Positions 16,015-25,141 of a stretch of DNA of 64,000 nucleotides are shown here, in pieces. The notes under the pieces were generated by a model. It did not search any database. It saw nothing but the letters and a program-made list of their open reading frames with translations, and was not told where the DNA came from. The translations under genes were made by a program, and so were the position numbers. The DNA lies in NCBI RefSeq assembly GCF_017991995.1, contig NZ_JAGOPN010000024.1:1-64000 (forward strand), read 5' to 3'. This DNA comes from Pseudacidovorax sp. Its GTDB lineage: Bacteria > Pseudomonadota > Gammaproteobacteria > Burkholderiales > Burkholderiaceae_C. How positions within the stretch are numbered: position 1 is the first letter of the stretch; every line of letters starts with the position of its first letter.

Positions 16015-16821
16015 ATGTCCACCGACGCGCCCCGCATCCTGCTGATCGACGACGACGTGCATCTCGGGCCGCCGCTCGCGAGCTACTTCGCCCGCTTCGG
16101 CTGCACGCTCGACTGCGCGCTGCGGCCCAGCGAGGGGCTGGCCAGGCTGCGTGCCCACCCCTACGACGCCGCCATCCTCGATGTCATGCTGCCGGAGATG
16201 GACGGCTTCGCCCTGTGCCGGCAGATCCGTGCCGACAGCGACATCCCCATCGTCATGCTCACCGCCCGCGGCGACGTGATGGACCGTGTGGTTGGCCTGG
16301 AGCTGGGCGCCGACGACTACCTGCCCAAGCCTTTCGAGCCGCGCGAGCTGGTGGCGCGCGTGCAGACCATCCTGCGCCGGCAGCGCGTGCGCCCCGCCGC
16401 GGCGCCGGCGTCTGCGCAGCGCCATGACTTCGACGGCCTGGCCATCGACCTCGATCGCCGCGAGGTCCTGCGCCATGGCGAGCGGCTTGAGCTGACCGGC
16501 ACCGAATTCGAGCTGCTGGCCCTGCTCGCCTCCGAGCCCGGCAAGGTGTTCAGCCGCGACGACATCCTCAACCGGCTGCGCGGCCACGAGGCCGACCTGT
16601 TCACCCGTGCGGTGGACATCGTCGTCAGCCGCCTGCGCCGCAAGCTGGAGCCGCTGGACTGCATCAAGACGCTGCGTAACGCCGGCTACACCCTGGCCGT
16701 CGGCCGCGTGGTCGAGGAGGCGGGTTCGACCCCGGCCCGTCCCCCCGTCCGCCCTGAGCCTGACGAAGGGCAGAACGGCGCGCAAGCCACCGCCGACCGG
16801 CCGCCCGGCGCTGGCTCATGA
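16015..16821 (+). CDS. CpxR-like response regulator (OmpR/PhoB family)
   Basis: A DNA-binding response regulator of 268 residues. The receiver domain (about 7-120) has acidic residues IDDD, phospho-acceptor Asp56 in AILDVMLPEMDG and Lys105 in DDYLPKPF. A winged-helix domain follows (about 135-230, ELTGTEFELLALL and VVSRLRRKLE). The receiver is close to CpxR/RstA in wording. The last ~35 residues are not part of the domain; they are encoded by a REP-like repeat (16745-16778) and flanking sequence. A CACAAT box ends seven bases before the ATG, so the mRNA leader may be very short. The kinase gene overlaps its stop by four bases. Confidence 0.93.
   Translation: MSTDAPRILLIDDDVHLGPPLASYFARFGCTLDCALRPSEGLARLRAHPYDAAILDVMLPEMDGFALCRQIRADSDIPIVMLTARGDVMDRVVGLELGADDYLPKPFEPRELVARVQTILRRQRVRPAAAPASAQRHDFDGLAIDLDRREVLRHGERLELTGTEFELLALLASEPGKVFSRDDILNRLRGHEADLFTRAVDIVVSRLRRKLEPLDCIKTLRNAGYTLAVGRVVEEAGSTPARPPVRPEPDEGQNGAQATADRPPGAGS
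16745..16778. repeat. REP-like element inside the 3' end of a response-regulator gene
   Basis: The core CGCCCTGAGCCTGACGAAGG matches, with few changes, the dispersed Burkholderiales/Pseudomonas repeat of the form CGCCCTGAGC(C/T)TGTCGAAGG and is flanked by CCGTC and AGAACGG. GCCCT and AGGGC can pair into a small hairpin. It is in frame and translated as part of the C-terminal tail of the response regulator. A related copy lies at 57632-57671. Confidence 0.6.
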
Positions 16822-18221
16822 CCTCCCACCGTCGCGCCCCGGCCGATCCCGCCTGCGACGGCCTCGTGCCGCGGCGCTTCCAGCGCCGCCGCCGCTGGCG
16901 CCAGCGCTGGAGCCATTCCCTGCGTCTGCGGCTGGTCACGCTCTTCGTGGTGCTGGCGTTGGCGATGACCATCGTCTTCCTGGGCGGCTTCCGCGCGGCC
17001 TTCGGCAGCACCGGCTGGCGCGCCGTGGCCCAGCCGCTGCTGAGCGACTACATGGGCCGCGTGGTCGACGAGATCGGCAGCCCGCCCAGCGTCGAGAAGG
17101 CGCGCGAGCTGGCCGCGCGGCTGCCCATCTCGCTGCGCATCAGCGGGCCGGTGGTCAACTGGGCGTCCGACCCCGACGACGAGCGCCATCGCCGACGCGA
17201 CTGGCTCACCCCGCGCGTGCCCACCGCGCCCGGCGAAGACCCCTGGTACGTGCGCCGCACCGCCGACGGCCACCGCATCACCTTCGGCTGGAGCCCGCGG
17301 CTGATGCAGCAGGCCAACGACGGCTTCGACGGGGCGATGGTGGCGCTGGTCGTCGGCCTCATCCTGCTGGCCTACGGCGTGGTCCACAAGCTGCTGCGAC
17401 CGCTGGAGGACATCCGCGCCGGTGCCGAGCGCTTCGGTCGGGGCGACTTCTCGCGGCCCATTCCGCTGCGCCGCCGCGACGAACTGGGCGAACTGGCGCA
17501 GCACATCAACACCGTGGCCGAGGACATCAAGCGCATGCTCGACGCCAAGCGTGCGCTGCTGCTGGCGGTGAGCCACGAGTTGCGCTCGCCGCTGACACGG
17601 GCCCGGCTCAATGCCGAACTGCTGCCCGAGACGCCCGACGGTGCGGCCGAACGCGCCGCACTGCTGCGCGACCTCAACGAGATGCGCGACCTCATCAGCG
17701 ACCTGCTCGAAGGCGAGCGCCTGTCCAGCCCGCATGCGGCCCTGCAGCGTGAGCCGGTCGACCTGCCGGCCCTGGCCCGCGAGGTCATGCAGGAGCTGGT
17801 CGCGCGCGGCCTGCCCTTGGCCGAGGCCGTGCAGGTGGACGCCGCCTCCGACCTGCCGGCGCTGTCGCTGGACCGGGCGCGCGTGCGGCTGCTGCTGCGC
17901 AACCTGCTGGCCAATGCGCTGCACCACGGCGCCGGACCGCAGCCGCCCCGCCTGTCGCTGCACCGCGCACCCACGGCGCCGGATGAGCCCGACGGCGTCT
18001 GCATCGAGGTGCGCGATTTCGGCCCCGGTGTGCCCGAGGACCAGCTCGAACGCCTGGCCGAGCCCTTCTACCGCCCCGACAGCGCGAGGGCGCGCGGTGC
18101 CGGCGGCGGGGGCGTGGGGCTGGGCATGTACCTGTGCCGGCTGGTGGCGCAGGCCCACGGCGGCCGGCTCGACCTGCGGCTGGCGAAGCCGGGACTGGCG
18201 GTGACGGCGCTGCTGCGCTGA
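16818..18221 (+). CDS. CpxA-like sensor histidine kinase
   Basis: A 467-residue membrane kinase. It has two transmembrane segments (about 37-57 and 172-188) around a periplasmic domain of about 115 residues, a HAMP linker (RPLEDIRAGAERFGRGDF), and a dimerisation/phosphoacceptor helix AVSHELRSPLTRARLN with His253. The ATPase domain shows N-box NLLANALHH and G-boxes DFGPGVP and GGVGLGMYL. It overlaps the regulator gene by four bases. The sensed signal is not evident; the nearby Spy/CpxP-like gene suggests envelope stress. A basic N-terminal tail of about 30 residues precedes the first helix. Confidence 0.93.
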   Translation: MTSHRRAPADPACDGLVPRRFQRRRRWRQRWSHSLRLRLVTLFVVLALAMTIVFLGGFRAAFGSTGWRAVAQPLLSDYMGRVVDEIGSPPSVEKARELAARLPISLRISGPVVNWASDPDDERHRRRDWLTPRVPTAPGEDPWYVRRTADGHRITFGWSPRLMQQANDGFDGAMVALVVGLILLAYGVVHKLLRPLEDIRAGAERFGRGDFSRPIPLRRRDELGELAQHINTVAEDIKRMLDAKRALLLAVSHELRSPLTRARLNAELLPETPDGAAERAALLRDLNEMRDLISDLLEGERLSSPHAALQREPVDLPALAREVMQELVARGLPLAEAVQVDAASDLPALSLDRARVRLLLRNLLANALHHGAGPQPPRLSLHRAPTAPDEPDGVCIEVRDFGPGVPEDQLERLAEPFYRPDSARARGAGGGGVGLGMYLCRLVAQAHGGRLDLRLAKPGLAVTALLR

Positions 18222-18436
18222 TCCGCTGACGCCAGGGCGAGCGCACCCGCCGTTGCGCCGCCCGCGGCCCCGTCGCCGGCCGTGCGTGTTCTGCCGTTTG
18301 CCGCGTCGCGCATCGGCGAGTGGTGCGCAGGCCTGCCGGTGCTGTCGCCTGCGCAACCAGCCGCCGCCCGGCCCCTGGCTAGCATGCCCGCGACCGTCCG
18401 CTCGGCCCCGAAGACATCGCACCAGGAGACACCCGA

Positions 18437-19486
18437 ATGACCGCCACCCCCGCTGCCACCGCCAACCGCCAGTTCCGCCTGGCCCGCCGCCCGCAGGGCG
18501 CCGCCACGCGCGAGGACTTCGACTTCGTCGCCGACGCTCCCATCCCCGCGGTGGAAGAAGGCGGCGTGCTGGTGCGCACCGAACTGCTGTCGCTCGACCC
18601 TGCCATGCGCGGCTGGATGAACGAGGGCCGCAGCTACATCCCGCCGGTGGGCATCGGCGAGGTGATGCGTGCCGGCGGCATCGGCCGCGTCGTGGCCTCG
18701 CGCAACCCCGGCTTCGCCGAGGGCGACGCGGTATCGGGGCTGCTCGGCATCCAGGACTTCGCCGCCTTCGGCCATGCGCAGATCCAGCGCGGCGACGTCC
18801 GCCGCATCGACCCTGCCGCCGGCACGCCCGGCCAGTGGCTCAACGTGCTGGGCATGCCGGGCATGACGGCCTACTTCGGCCTGCTGGACGTGGGCCTGGC
18901 CAAGGCGGGCGACACGGTCGTCGTCTCGGGCGCCGCAGGTGCCGTGGGCCAGACGGTCGGCCAGCTGGCGAAGATCAAGGGGTGCCGCACCGTCGGCATC
19001 GCCGGCGGCCCGGCCAAGTGCGATTGGGTGGTGAAGGAGCTGGGCTTCGACGCCTGCATCGACTACAAGGCCAGCCCGCAAGCCGTGCGTGAAGGCCTCA
19101 AGCAGCATGCGCCGCGCGGCGTGGACGTGTACTTCGACAACGTGGGCGGCGACATCCTCGACACCGTGCTCGCCAAGCTGGCACCCAAGGCCCGCATCGT
19201 CATCTGCGGCGCCATCAGCCAGTACAACAACGCCAACAGCGCGCCCACCGCCGGTCCGCGCAACTACCTCAGCCTGCTGGTCAACCGCGCCCGCATGGAA
19301 GGCATGGTGGTCTTCGACTACGCCGACCGCTACCCCGAGGCCATCGCCGAGCTTGCGGGCTACCTCAAGGACGGTCGCATGAAGAGCCGCGAGGACGTGG
19401 TCGACGGGCTGGAGAACTTCCCGGAGGCGCTGGCCAAGCTCTTCTCGGGCGGCAACTTCGGCAAGCTGGTGCTCAAGGTGGCCTGA
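18437..19486 (+). CDS. NADP-dependent oxidoreductase, medium-chain (CurA/leukotriene-B4 dehydrogenase-like)
   Basis: A 349-residue zinc-independent medium-chain reductase of the prostaglandin/curcumin reductase group, acting on alpha,beta-unsaturated ketones or aldehydes. Visible signatures are LLSLDPAMRGWMNE, the nucleotide-binding VVSGAAGAVGQTVGQLAK (about 156-173) and FDNVGGDILDTVL. No zinc-ligand cysteines are seen. The start is supported by an AGGAG site eight bases before the ATG. It is a stand-alone gene preceded by a 215-base gap in which nothing else was recognised. The physiological substrate is unknown. Confidence 0.9.
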   Translation: MTATPAATANRQFRLARRPQGAATREDFDFVADAPIPAVEEGGVLVRTELLSLDPAMRGWMNEGRSYIPPVGIGEVMRAGGIGRVVASRNPGFAEGDAVSGLLGIQDFAAFGHAQIQRGDVRRIDPAAGTPGQWLNVLGMPGMTAYFGLLDVGLAKAGDTVVVSGAAGAVGQTVGQLAKIKGCRTVGIAGGPAKCDWVVKELGFDACIDYKASPQAVREGLKQHAPRGVDVYFDNVGGDILDTVLAKLAPKARIVICGAISQYNNANSAPTAGPRNYLSLLVNRARMEGMVVFDYADRYPEAIAELAGYLKDGRMKSREDVVDGLENFPEALAKLFSGGNFGKLVLKVA

Positions 19487-19557
19487 CACCGGCGGGCCGT
19501 GCGTCCGCGTTACGCTGCAGGCCCCATCCGTCCTTGCCCCAGGAGCATCTTTTGCCC

Positions 19558-19983
19558 ATGAAGCCTGCGTCGCCCATCGCCGCCGTCCTGCTTGCCGCCT
19601 GCGCCGCCACCGCCCATGCGGCCCTGCAGGAGGACTTCCGCTGCCTGAGCTCCTCCGGGCCCAGGCCGATCTCGCTGGAGTTCCGGCAGGTCGTCGACAC
19701 CAACGTCGAGTGGAGCGGTGGCTATGTGCTCTACAAGGGCTCGAAGAAGGCCATCCCCATCGTCGTCGCCAGCAGCCGCACCACCGACCGGCCCGAAGGC
19801 CGGCCCTGGGCCTTCGAGGACCGCTGGGTCGAGGTGCTCGAGGGCAGGATCAACGGCGTCTACACCGTGCGCCGCCAGGGCGCCAACATCACCGACTTCA
19901 CCTACACCTCGGCCAAGGACGGACGGGTGTTCTCCTTCTCGCAGGACATCGCGCACACCGGGACGCAGTCCTGCAACTGGTGA
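19558..19983 (+). CDS. Small secreted protein of unknown function
   Basis: A 141-residue exported protein with a signal peptide (MKPASPIAAVLLAACAATAHA, cleavage before ALQED). The mature region is beta-rich and carries two cysteines (FRCLSS and SCNW at the very end) that could form a disulfide. The family was not recognised. An AGGAG site is 6 bases before an in-frame TTG at 19552 and 12 before ATG 19558, so translation may start two codons earlier. It may be co-transcribed with the oxidoreductase 70 bases upstream. Confidence 0.65.
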   Translation: MKPASPIAAVLLAACAATAHAALQEDFRCLSSSGPRPISLEFRQVVDTNVEWSGGYVLYKGSKKAIPIVVASSRTTDRPEGRPWAFEDRWVEVLEGRINGVYTVRRQGANITDFTYTSAKDGRVFSFSQDIAHTGTQSCNW

Positions 19984-20213
19984 GCGCCCCCTTCCTGCGC
20001 CGGCGCCTCTGCAGCGCCAGACCATGACCACCGCCAGCTTCGTCGCCACCCACGCCGGCTGAGCGGCCGCGGTGCGGCAGCGACTGCTCGACACGCGGCG
20101 CTGCGCCCACCTCGGCCACGCTCGACCGCATGGGCGACCTGGCACAAGGCGAAGGGGCCTTTGCCGTTGTACCGTGTTCGCGTCACAGGGCGGCTGCGGC
20201 CGATGAGGGAATC

Positions 20214-20591
20214 ATGAGGACCTACAACGTGTACACGCATCCGACGCACGGCCTGGAGGCCGTGAAGGTCGGCTTCTCCTGGCCGGCCTTCTTCTTCGGC
20301 CTCTTCTGGATGCTGTTCAAGAAGCTCTGGCGGCGCGCCGGCCTGTGGTTCGCGGTCTATCTCGTCCTGGCGCTGATCGAGAGCGCCACCGACCGCGCGC
20401 CCGAGAGCGGCGCCCAGGCGCTGGTCTACCTGCTGCTCAGCGCGGGGTACTTCGTGCTGTGGCTGCTGCCCGCCTTCAAGGGCAATGCCTGGCGCGACGC
20501 CGACCTGGTGCGCCGTGGCTACGACAGGCTGGCGACGCTGGAGGCCGACACGGCGGATGCGGCCCTGGCGCATGCGGCCCGGCCGGTGTGA
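20214..20591 (+). CDS. DUF2628 family small membrane protein
   Basis: A 125-residue membrane protein. The diagnostic region is VKVGFSWPAFFFGLFWMLFKKLWRRA in two overlapping hydrophobic blocks, followed by a second helix pair (LVYLLLSAGYFVLWLLPAF) and a polar tail ending GYDRLATLEAD. This matches the DUF2628 pattern; function is unknown. ATG 20214 was chosen over an upstream start because family similarity begins at MRTYNVYTHP and a GAGGGA site precedes it. No linked gene hints at a role. Confidence 0.8.
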   Translation: MRTYNVYTHPTHGLEAVKVGFSWPAFFFGLFWMLFKKLWRRAGLWFAVYLVLALIESATDRAPESGAQALVYLLLSAGYFVLWLLPAFKGNAWRDADLVRRGYDRLATLEADTADAALAHAARPV

Positions 20592-20803
20592 ACGAAGTGC
20601 CTCGCCGCGGCGTCCCCGGATGAAGGGGCCATCGGCTCGATCACGGCGAACCTCGTGATGGGCCGCTTCAGCTGCCGCGCAGTCGCGTGGCCGTCAGCTT
20701 GTCTGAAGAGAATCGACGGCTCACCGACGAATGAAGGGTGGTCGCGCGGGCCATGCCAGGCCGCCGGCGGTACTGAAATCACTTCGACATCCTGTCCGCG
20801 ACC

Positions 20804-21649
20804 ATGAACGCCCTCCAAGTCGCCATCCTGGCCCTCATCCAGGGCGCCGCCGAACTGCTCCCCGTTTCCAGCTCCGCGCACGTGATCGCTGCGGAGAAAT
20901 TGATGGGGCTGGACCCGACCACGCCCGAGATGACGATGCTGCTCGTCATGCTCCACACCGGCACGATGTTCGCCGTCATCGCCTACTTCTGGCGCAGCTG
21001 GAAGAAGGCCTATTTCGGCTCATGGGCCTCCTTCAGGCAGAACGCGACGGCCGTGGCGCTGGCCACGGTCTGCACGGGCGTCGTCGGCCTCGGGCTGCAG
21101 TTCGCCATCAAGCATTGGGTGCTGGCGTCCGATCCCAACTTCGAGATCGAGCACCTGTTCGGCAATTCGCGCCTCATGGCCGCGGCGCTGGCCGCGGCGG
21201 GCGTGCTGATCATTGCGGCGTCCTTCATCCCCGAGCGGGCCGGCCGGCGCGTCGGCGGCCCCTCGGCGATGCTCATCGGCGCCGTGCAGGGGCTGTGCCT
21301 GCCTTTCCGCGGCTTCTCCCGCTCGGGGGCCACGATCTCCACCGCCATGGCGGCGGGCATCGAACGGCGAAAGGCCGAGGAATTCAGCTTCGCCCTGGCC
21401 GTCGTGCTGACGCCGGCCGTCATCGTCAAGGAGGCGCACCGGCTGCTCACGGCCCCGGCCACCGGCCATGCGGTGGCCGTGCACGACCTCGGCCGTGTGC
21501 TGGCGCCGAGCGCCTTCGGCATGGCGCTCAGCTTCCTCGCGGGCCTGGCGGCGCTGCGCTGGCTGTCGTCCTGGCTGGAGTCGGGCCGGTGGTACCTGTT
21601 CGGTGCCTATTGCCTGGTGGCCTCGGCCTTTGTGCTGTGGTTGGGGTGA
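20804..21649 (+). CDS. uppP: Undecaprenyl-diphosphatase UppP (BacA)
   Basis: An integral membrane phosphatase that recycles the C55 lipid carrier for peptidoglycan synthesis; overexpression of the family confers bacitracin resistance. The 281 residues have about eight hydrophobic helices. Both motifs are seen: the (E/Q)xxxE box as QGAAELLPVSSSAH with Gln13, Glu17 and His26, and the phosphate-binding FRGFSRSGATIS, here with Arg where PGxSRS would have Pro. No clear ribosome site precedes the ATG. It is convergent with zwf. Confidence 0.92.
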   Translation: MNALQVAILALIQGAAELLPVSSSAHVIAAEKLMGLDPTTPEMTMLLVMLHTGTMFAVIAYFWRSWKKAYFGSWASFRQNATAVALATVCTGVVGLGLQFAIKHWVLASDPNFEIEHLFGNSRLMAAALAAAGVLIIAASFIPERAGRRVGGPSAMLIGAVQGLCLPFRGFSRSGATISTAMAAGIERRKAEEFSFALAVVLTPAVIVKEAHRLLTAPATGHAVAVHDLGRVLAPSAFGMALSFLAGLAALRWLSSWLESGRWYLFGAYCLVASAFVLWLG

Positions 21650-21688
21650 GCTGAAAGCGCAAAAAGGCGCAGCGGACGGGTCAGGGGC

Positions 21689-23152
21689 TCAGCCCTGGCC
21701 CTGGCTCGTCGGCCGCCACGCCCGCTCGAAAGGGAGGCGCCACGCATGCGGTGCGATCAGCTGGTGCACCGGCTTCGGGCCCCATGAGCCGGGCTGGTAC
21801 AGCCGCACCGGCGGCGGCGCCTCCAGCAGCGGCTGCGACACCTCCCACAGCCGCTCGATGCCCTCGGCGGTGGTGAACAGCGTGCGGTCGCCGCGCATGG
21901 CGTCCAGGATCAGCCGCTCGTAGGCCTCCAGCACCTCGTGCACGTAGCCGGTGTCGTTCATCGCGAACTGCAGGCTCAGCTTGTCCAGCCGCATGCCCGG
22001 GCCGGGGCGCTTGCCGTAGAACGACAGCGACATCTTCGACGCGTCCGCCAGGTCGAAGGTCAGGTGGTCGGGCCCCTGCGAGCCCACGCCGCTGCCGGCC
22101 GGGAACATGCTCTTGGGCGGCTCGCGGAAGGCGATGGAGATCACGCGCTGCCCCTCGGCCAGCCGCTTGCCGGTGCGCAGGTAGAAGGGCACGCCGGCCC
22201 AGCGCCAGTTGTCGATGTGGCACTTGAGGGCGACGAAGGTCTCGGTGTCGGAGTCCGGGTCCACGCCTTCCTCCTGCCGGTAGCCGGCGTACTGGCCGCG
22301 CACCACGTCCTGGGGCGGGATCGGCAGCATGCTGCGGAAGACCTTGTTCTTCTCCTCGCTGATGGGCGCCGGTTCCAGCGAGGTGGGCGGCTCCATGGCG
22401 ACGAAGCCCAGGATCTGGAACAGGTGCGTGACCACCATGTCCTTGTAGGCGCCGGTCTGCTCGTAGAAGGCGCTGCGCTTGCCCAGGCCCAGCGTCTCGG
22501 GCACGTCGATCTGCACGTGGTTGATGAAGGTGCGGTTCCAGATCGGCTCGAACAGGCCGTTGGCGAAGCGGAAGGCCAGGATGTTCTGCGCCGCCTCCTT
22601 GCCCAGGAAGTGGTCGATGCGGAAGATCTGCTCCTCTTCGAACACCTCGTGCAGCTTCGCGTTCAGGTCGCGGGCGCTGGTCAGGTCGGTGCCGAAGGGC
22701 TTTTCCATGACGATGCGCGCGCGCTCGACCAGGCCGGCCTCGCCGAGGGTGCGCACCACGGGCAGCGCGGCCTTGGGCGGCACGCTGAGGTAGTGCAGGC
22801 GGCGGGACTCGGTGCCCAGTTCCGCCTCGGCCCGGGCCACGGCCTCGGCCAGCGCCGGCGCGCCGGCCGACAGCGGCACGTAGTCGAGCGTGGCGGCGAA
22901 GGCCTCCCAGGCCGCCTGGTCGACCTTGCGGCTGCCGAACTCGTCCAGCGCGGCGCGGGCGAAGCGGCGGAAGCCCTCGGCATCCAGATCGTCCAGCGAG
23001 CAGCCGACGATGCGCCAGGCGGGGATGAAGCCGGCACTGCACAGGTGGAAGAGGCCGGGCAGCAGCTTGCGCCGCGCCAGGTCGCCGGTGGCGCCGACGA
23101 GCACCACCACCTGGGGAAAGCGTGGGCCCACGCCGGGTTGGATCTTGGCCAT
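21689..23152 (-). CDS. zwf: Glucose-6-phosphate 1-dehydrogenase
   Basis: This enzyme oxidises glucose-6-phosphate to 6-phosphogluconolactone with NADP or NAD, feeding the pentose-phosphate and Entner-Doudoroff pathways. The 487 residues show the dinucleotide site VVVLVGATGDLARRKLLPGL near the N-terminus and the substrate signature RIDHFLGKE. The start at MAKIQPG is preceded by AGAGGA at a good distance; the longer open frame upstream lacks family character. It is not linked to pgl or edd here. Between it and the EamA gene, 23153-23404 contains no recognised gene. Confidence 0.96.
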   Translation of the reverse strand: MAKIQPGVGPRFPQVVVLVGATGDLARRKLLPGLFHLCSAGFIPAWRIVGCSLDDLDAEGFRRFARAALDEFGSRKVDQAAWEAFAATLDYVPLSAGAPALAEAVARAEAELGTESRRLHYLSVPPKAALPVVRTLGEAGLVERARIVMEKPFGTDLTSARDLNAKLHEVFEEEQIFRIDHFLGKEAAQNILAFRFANGLFEPIWNRTFINHVQIDVPETLGLGKRSAFYEQTGAYKDMVVTHLFQILGFVAMEPPTSLEPAPISEEKNKVFRSMLPIPPQDVVRGQYAGYRQEEGVDPDSDTETFVALKCHIDNWRWAGVPFYLRTGKRLAEGQRVISIAFREPPKSMFPAGSGVGSQGPDHLTFDLADASKMSLSFYGKRPGPGMRLDKLSLQFAMNDTGYVHEVLEAYERLILDAMRGDRTLFTTAEGIERLWEVSQPLLEAPPPVRLYQPGSWGPKPVHQLIAPHAWRLPFERAWRPTSQGQG

Positions 23153-23404
23153 GAACGATGTCCTCTCTTCTGGAATGTGCGGGTGTGACAGCGGGGGATG
23201 GATGGATTGTTCTTCACGAAGGCATGCGCCGGACGCCTGCCTTGTGCCATCGGCCATAGCGAATTCAGTGCCAACGAAGCGCTCTTCGTCGTCCCGCCGC
23301 GCGCCGGACACGCTGTTGCAGCGTCACACGCGACATTCTTCACGCAGAGGGCCCGCGCGTGCGCCGCGGGTGCTGCGGGTGCCGTGGGGCGGGGGCGACG
23401 CCGT

Positions 23405-24256
23405 TCAGCGCGCCCGCGAGCCCATCACCGCCGCCGACACGATCATTGCGGCCGCCACCGCGATGCCGCCGGTCAGCGGCCGGCCGGTCACCACCAGCAG
23501 CAGGGTCGTCGACAACAGCGGCGTCAGGTAGCTCAGGATGCCGATCTGTCGCGCATCACCCGTCTTGAGCGCCCGGTCCCAGAAGAAGAAGGCCGCGCCC
23601 AGCGGACCCAGCCCGCACAGCGCCACCAGCGCCCAGTCGCGCGCCGACAGGCTGGTTGCCGGCTCCAGCAGTGCATGGCAGGCCAGGGCCAGCAGCCCGG
23701 AGACCAGCCCAAAGGCGCCGATGGCCGAGGTGGGAAAGGCCGGCACGCGCTTCGTCCACAGCGAATAGCTGGCCCAGATGAAGGCCGAGCCCAGCGCCGG
23801 CACGAAGCCCCAGGCGAAGCCGGTGGCGCCGCCCGGGCTGCGCGCGCCCAGGATCGCCACCGCCGCGCCGGCAAAGCCCAGCAGCGCCGCCACCACATGC
23901 AAGGGCCGGAGCGCCGTGCCGGGCAGCAGCACCGGCGCCAGCACCACCATGCCCAGCGGCCAGAGGTAGTTGACCAGGTTGGCCTCCACCGGCGGCGCAT
24001 GGCGCAGCGCGATGAACAACAGGAAGTGGAAGCCGAAGAGCCCGTAGACACCCAGCGCCAGCGTGCGCGGCGGCACCGCCCAGGCCCGCCGGTCGCGCAG
24101 CACCAGCGGCCAGCTCGGCAGGCTGCCGATGATCAGCGCGGCGCCCGTGAGCAGTAAGGGCGGCACATGCGCAAGCGCGGTGCCCAGCGAGGCCAGTGAG
24201 GCCCACAGCGCGATGGCGGCCAGGGCATGCAGGGTGGAGGCGGAGAGAAGGCGCAT
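23405..24256 (-). CDS. EamA-family drug/metabolite exporter
   Basis: A 283-residue inner-membrane transporter with ten predicted hydrophobic segments and two EamA repeats, e.g. LFIALRHAPPVEANLVNYLWPL in two blocks and GAAFFFWDRALKTGDARQIG near the C-terminus. The pattern resembles the YddG group, which exports aromatic amino acids. Substrate is not provable. It is on the same strand as the downstream zwf and the upstream cytochrome b561 gene, but with gaps over 100 bases, so it is probably transcribed on its own. Confidence 0.88.
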   Translation of the reverse strand: MRLLSASTLHALAAIALWASLASLGTALAHVPPLLLTGAALIIGSLPSWPLVLRDRRAWAVPPRTLALGVYGLFGFHFLLFIALRHAPPVEANLVNYLWPLGMVVLAPVLLPGTALRPLHVVAALLGFAGAAVAILGARSPGGATGFAWGFVPALGSAFIWASYSLWTKRVPAFPTSAIGAFGLVSGLLALACHALLEPATSLSARDWALVALCGLGPLGAAFFFWDRALKTGDARQIGILSYLTPLLSTTLLLVVTGRPLTGGIAVAAAMIVSAAVMGSRAR

Positions 24257-24388
24257 CCGCCGAGCTTAGGCGGGCGCATCGTCGCGCGCCGCCGGTCTCT
24301 CGTCGCGCGACTGCGATCTGGCAAGGAGGGAGAGGCCTCGGGCGGTGGGCCGCTCGGGGACGAAAGCGGCGCCAGCGTTCACACCTTG

Positions 24389-24940
24389 TCAGGCCCGCCC
24401 GGGCAGCATGCGGCGCAGGGTGTTGTCGCGCAGCACATGGTGGTGCACCAGGGCCGCGGCCGTGTGGGCGCCCACCAGTGCATAGCCCACGCTGGCGCCG
24501 GCCTCGTGCACTTCCTTGATCAGGTGGGCCAGGTTGGGCGCCGGCGGCAGCGGCGAAGGCAGCGGCATGCCGAAGAAGGCCACCGGCGTGCCCTTGGCCG
24601 CCAACGAGAGCCAGCCCAGCAGCGGCATCGCCAGCATCAGCCCGTAGAGCGCGAACTTCATCCAACGCGCCAACTGCTCCTGCCAGACGGCCGGCGCCGG
24701 CACGATGGCGGGGCGGGGTTGCCGGGCCACCAGCGCGAGGCGCAGGCAGGCCAGCGGCAGCACCAGCAGACCCAGGCTGTAGTGCAGCCCGCGCAGCAGG
24801 AGGTAGGTGTCGCTGCCGCGCGGGAAGTTGTCCGAGCCCAGCATGCAGCCGTAGACGGCGACGATGAGCAGCGCCATGCCCCAGTGCAGGGCGATGGCGG
24901 AGGGTGTGTAGCGTGGGTGGGAGCGTGTGGCGGTGGTCAT
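24389..24940 (-). CDS. Cytochrome b561 (CybB-like)
   Basis: A four-helix di-haem membrane cytochrome of 183 residues. After RYTPSAIALHWGMALLIVAVY (split as YTPSAIALHW and AVYG), conserved His residues follow at LRGLHYSLGLLVLPL and in KEVHEAGASVGYALVGAHTAAALVHH, matching the CybB group, whose E. coli member is a superoxide:ubiquinone oxidoreductase. The start MTTATRSH was chosen because the open frame upstream encodes only low-complexity residues. It is the second such cytochrome in this window, at 15 kb from the first, but with different neighbours. Confidence 0.9.
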   Translation of the reverse strand: MTTATRSHPRYTPSAIALHWGMALLIVAVYGCMLGSDNFPRGSDTYLLLRGLHYSLGLLVLPLACLRLALVARQPRPAIVPAPAVWQEQLARWMKFALYGLMLAMPLLGWLSLAAKGTPVAFFGMPLPSPLPPAPNLAHLIKEVHEAGASVGYALVGAHTAAALVHHHVLRDNTLRRMLPGRA

Positions 24941-25141
24941 GGCGGGCGCATCGTGGAATGAGGCCCTGGCGGGCCGGGCGGCCGGTGCGGCCCGCGGAAG
25001 GCGAGGCGGCATGGGCCGGAACGGGCGCCATGGTCCCTCCAGGGCATTTAGGCAGTCTTAAGACGGCGCGCGGCGTTTGGTGTGCGTCAAAGGCAGGCCG
25101 CCGCAGGCTGGCAGCGCGCCCGACCGGGAAGACGGTGCCCT

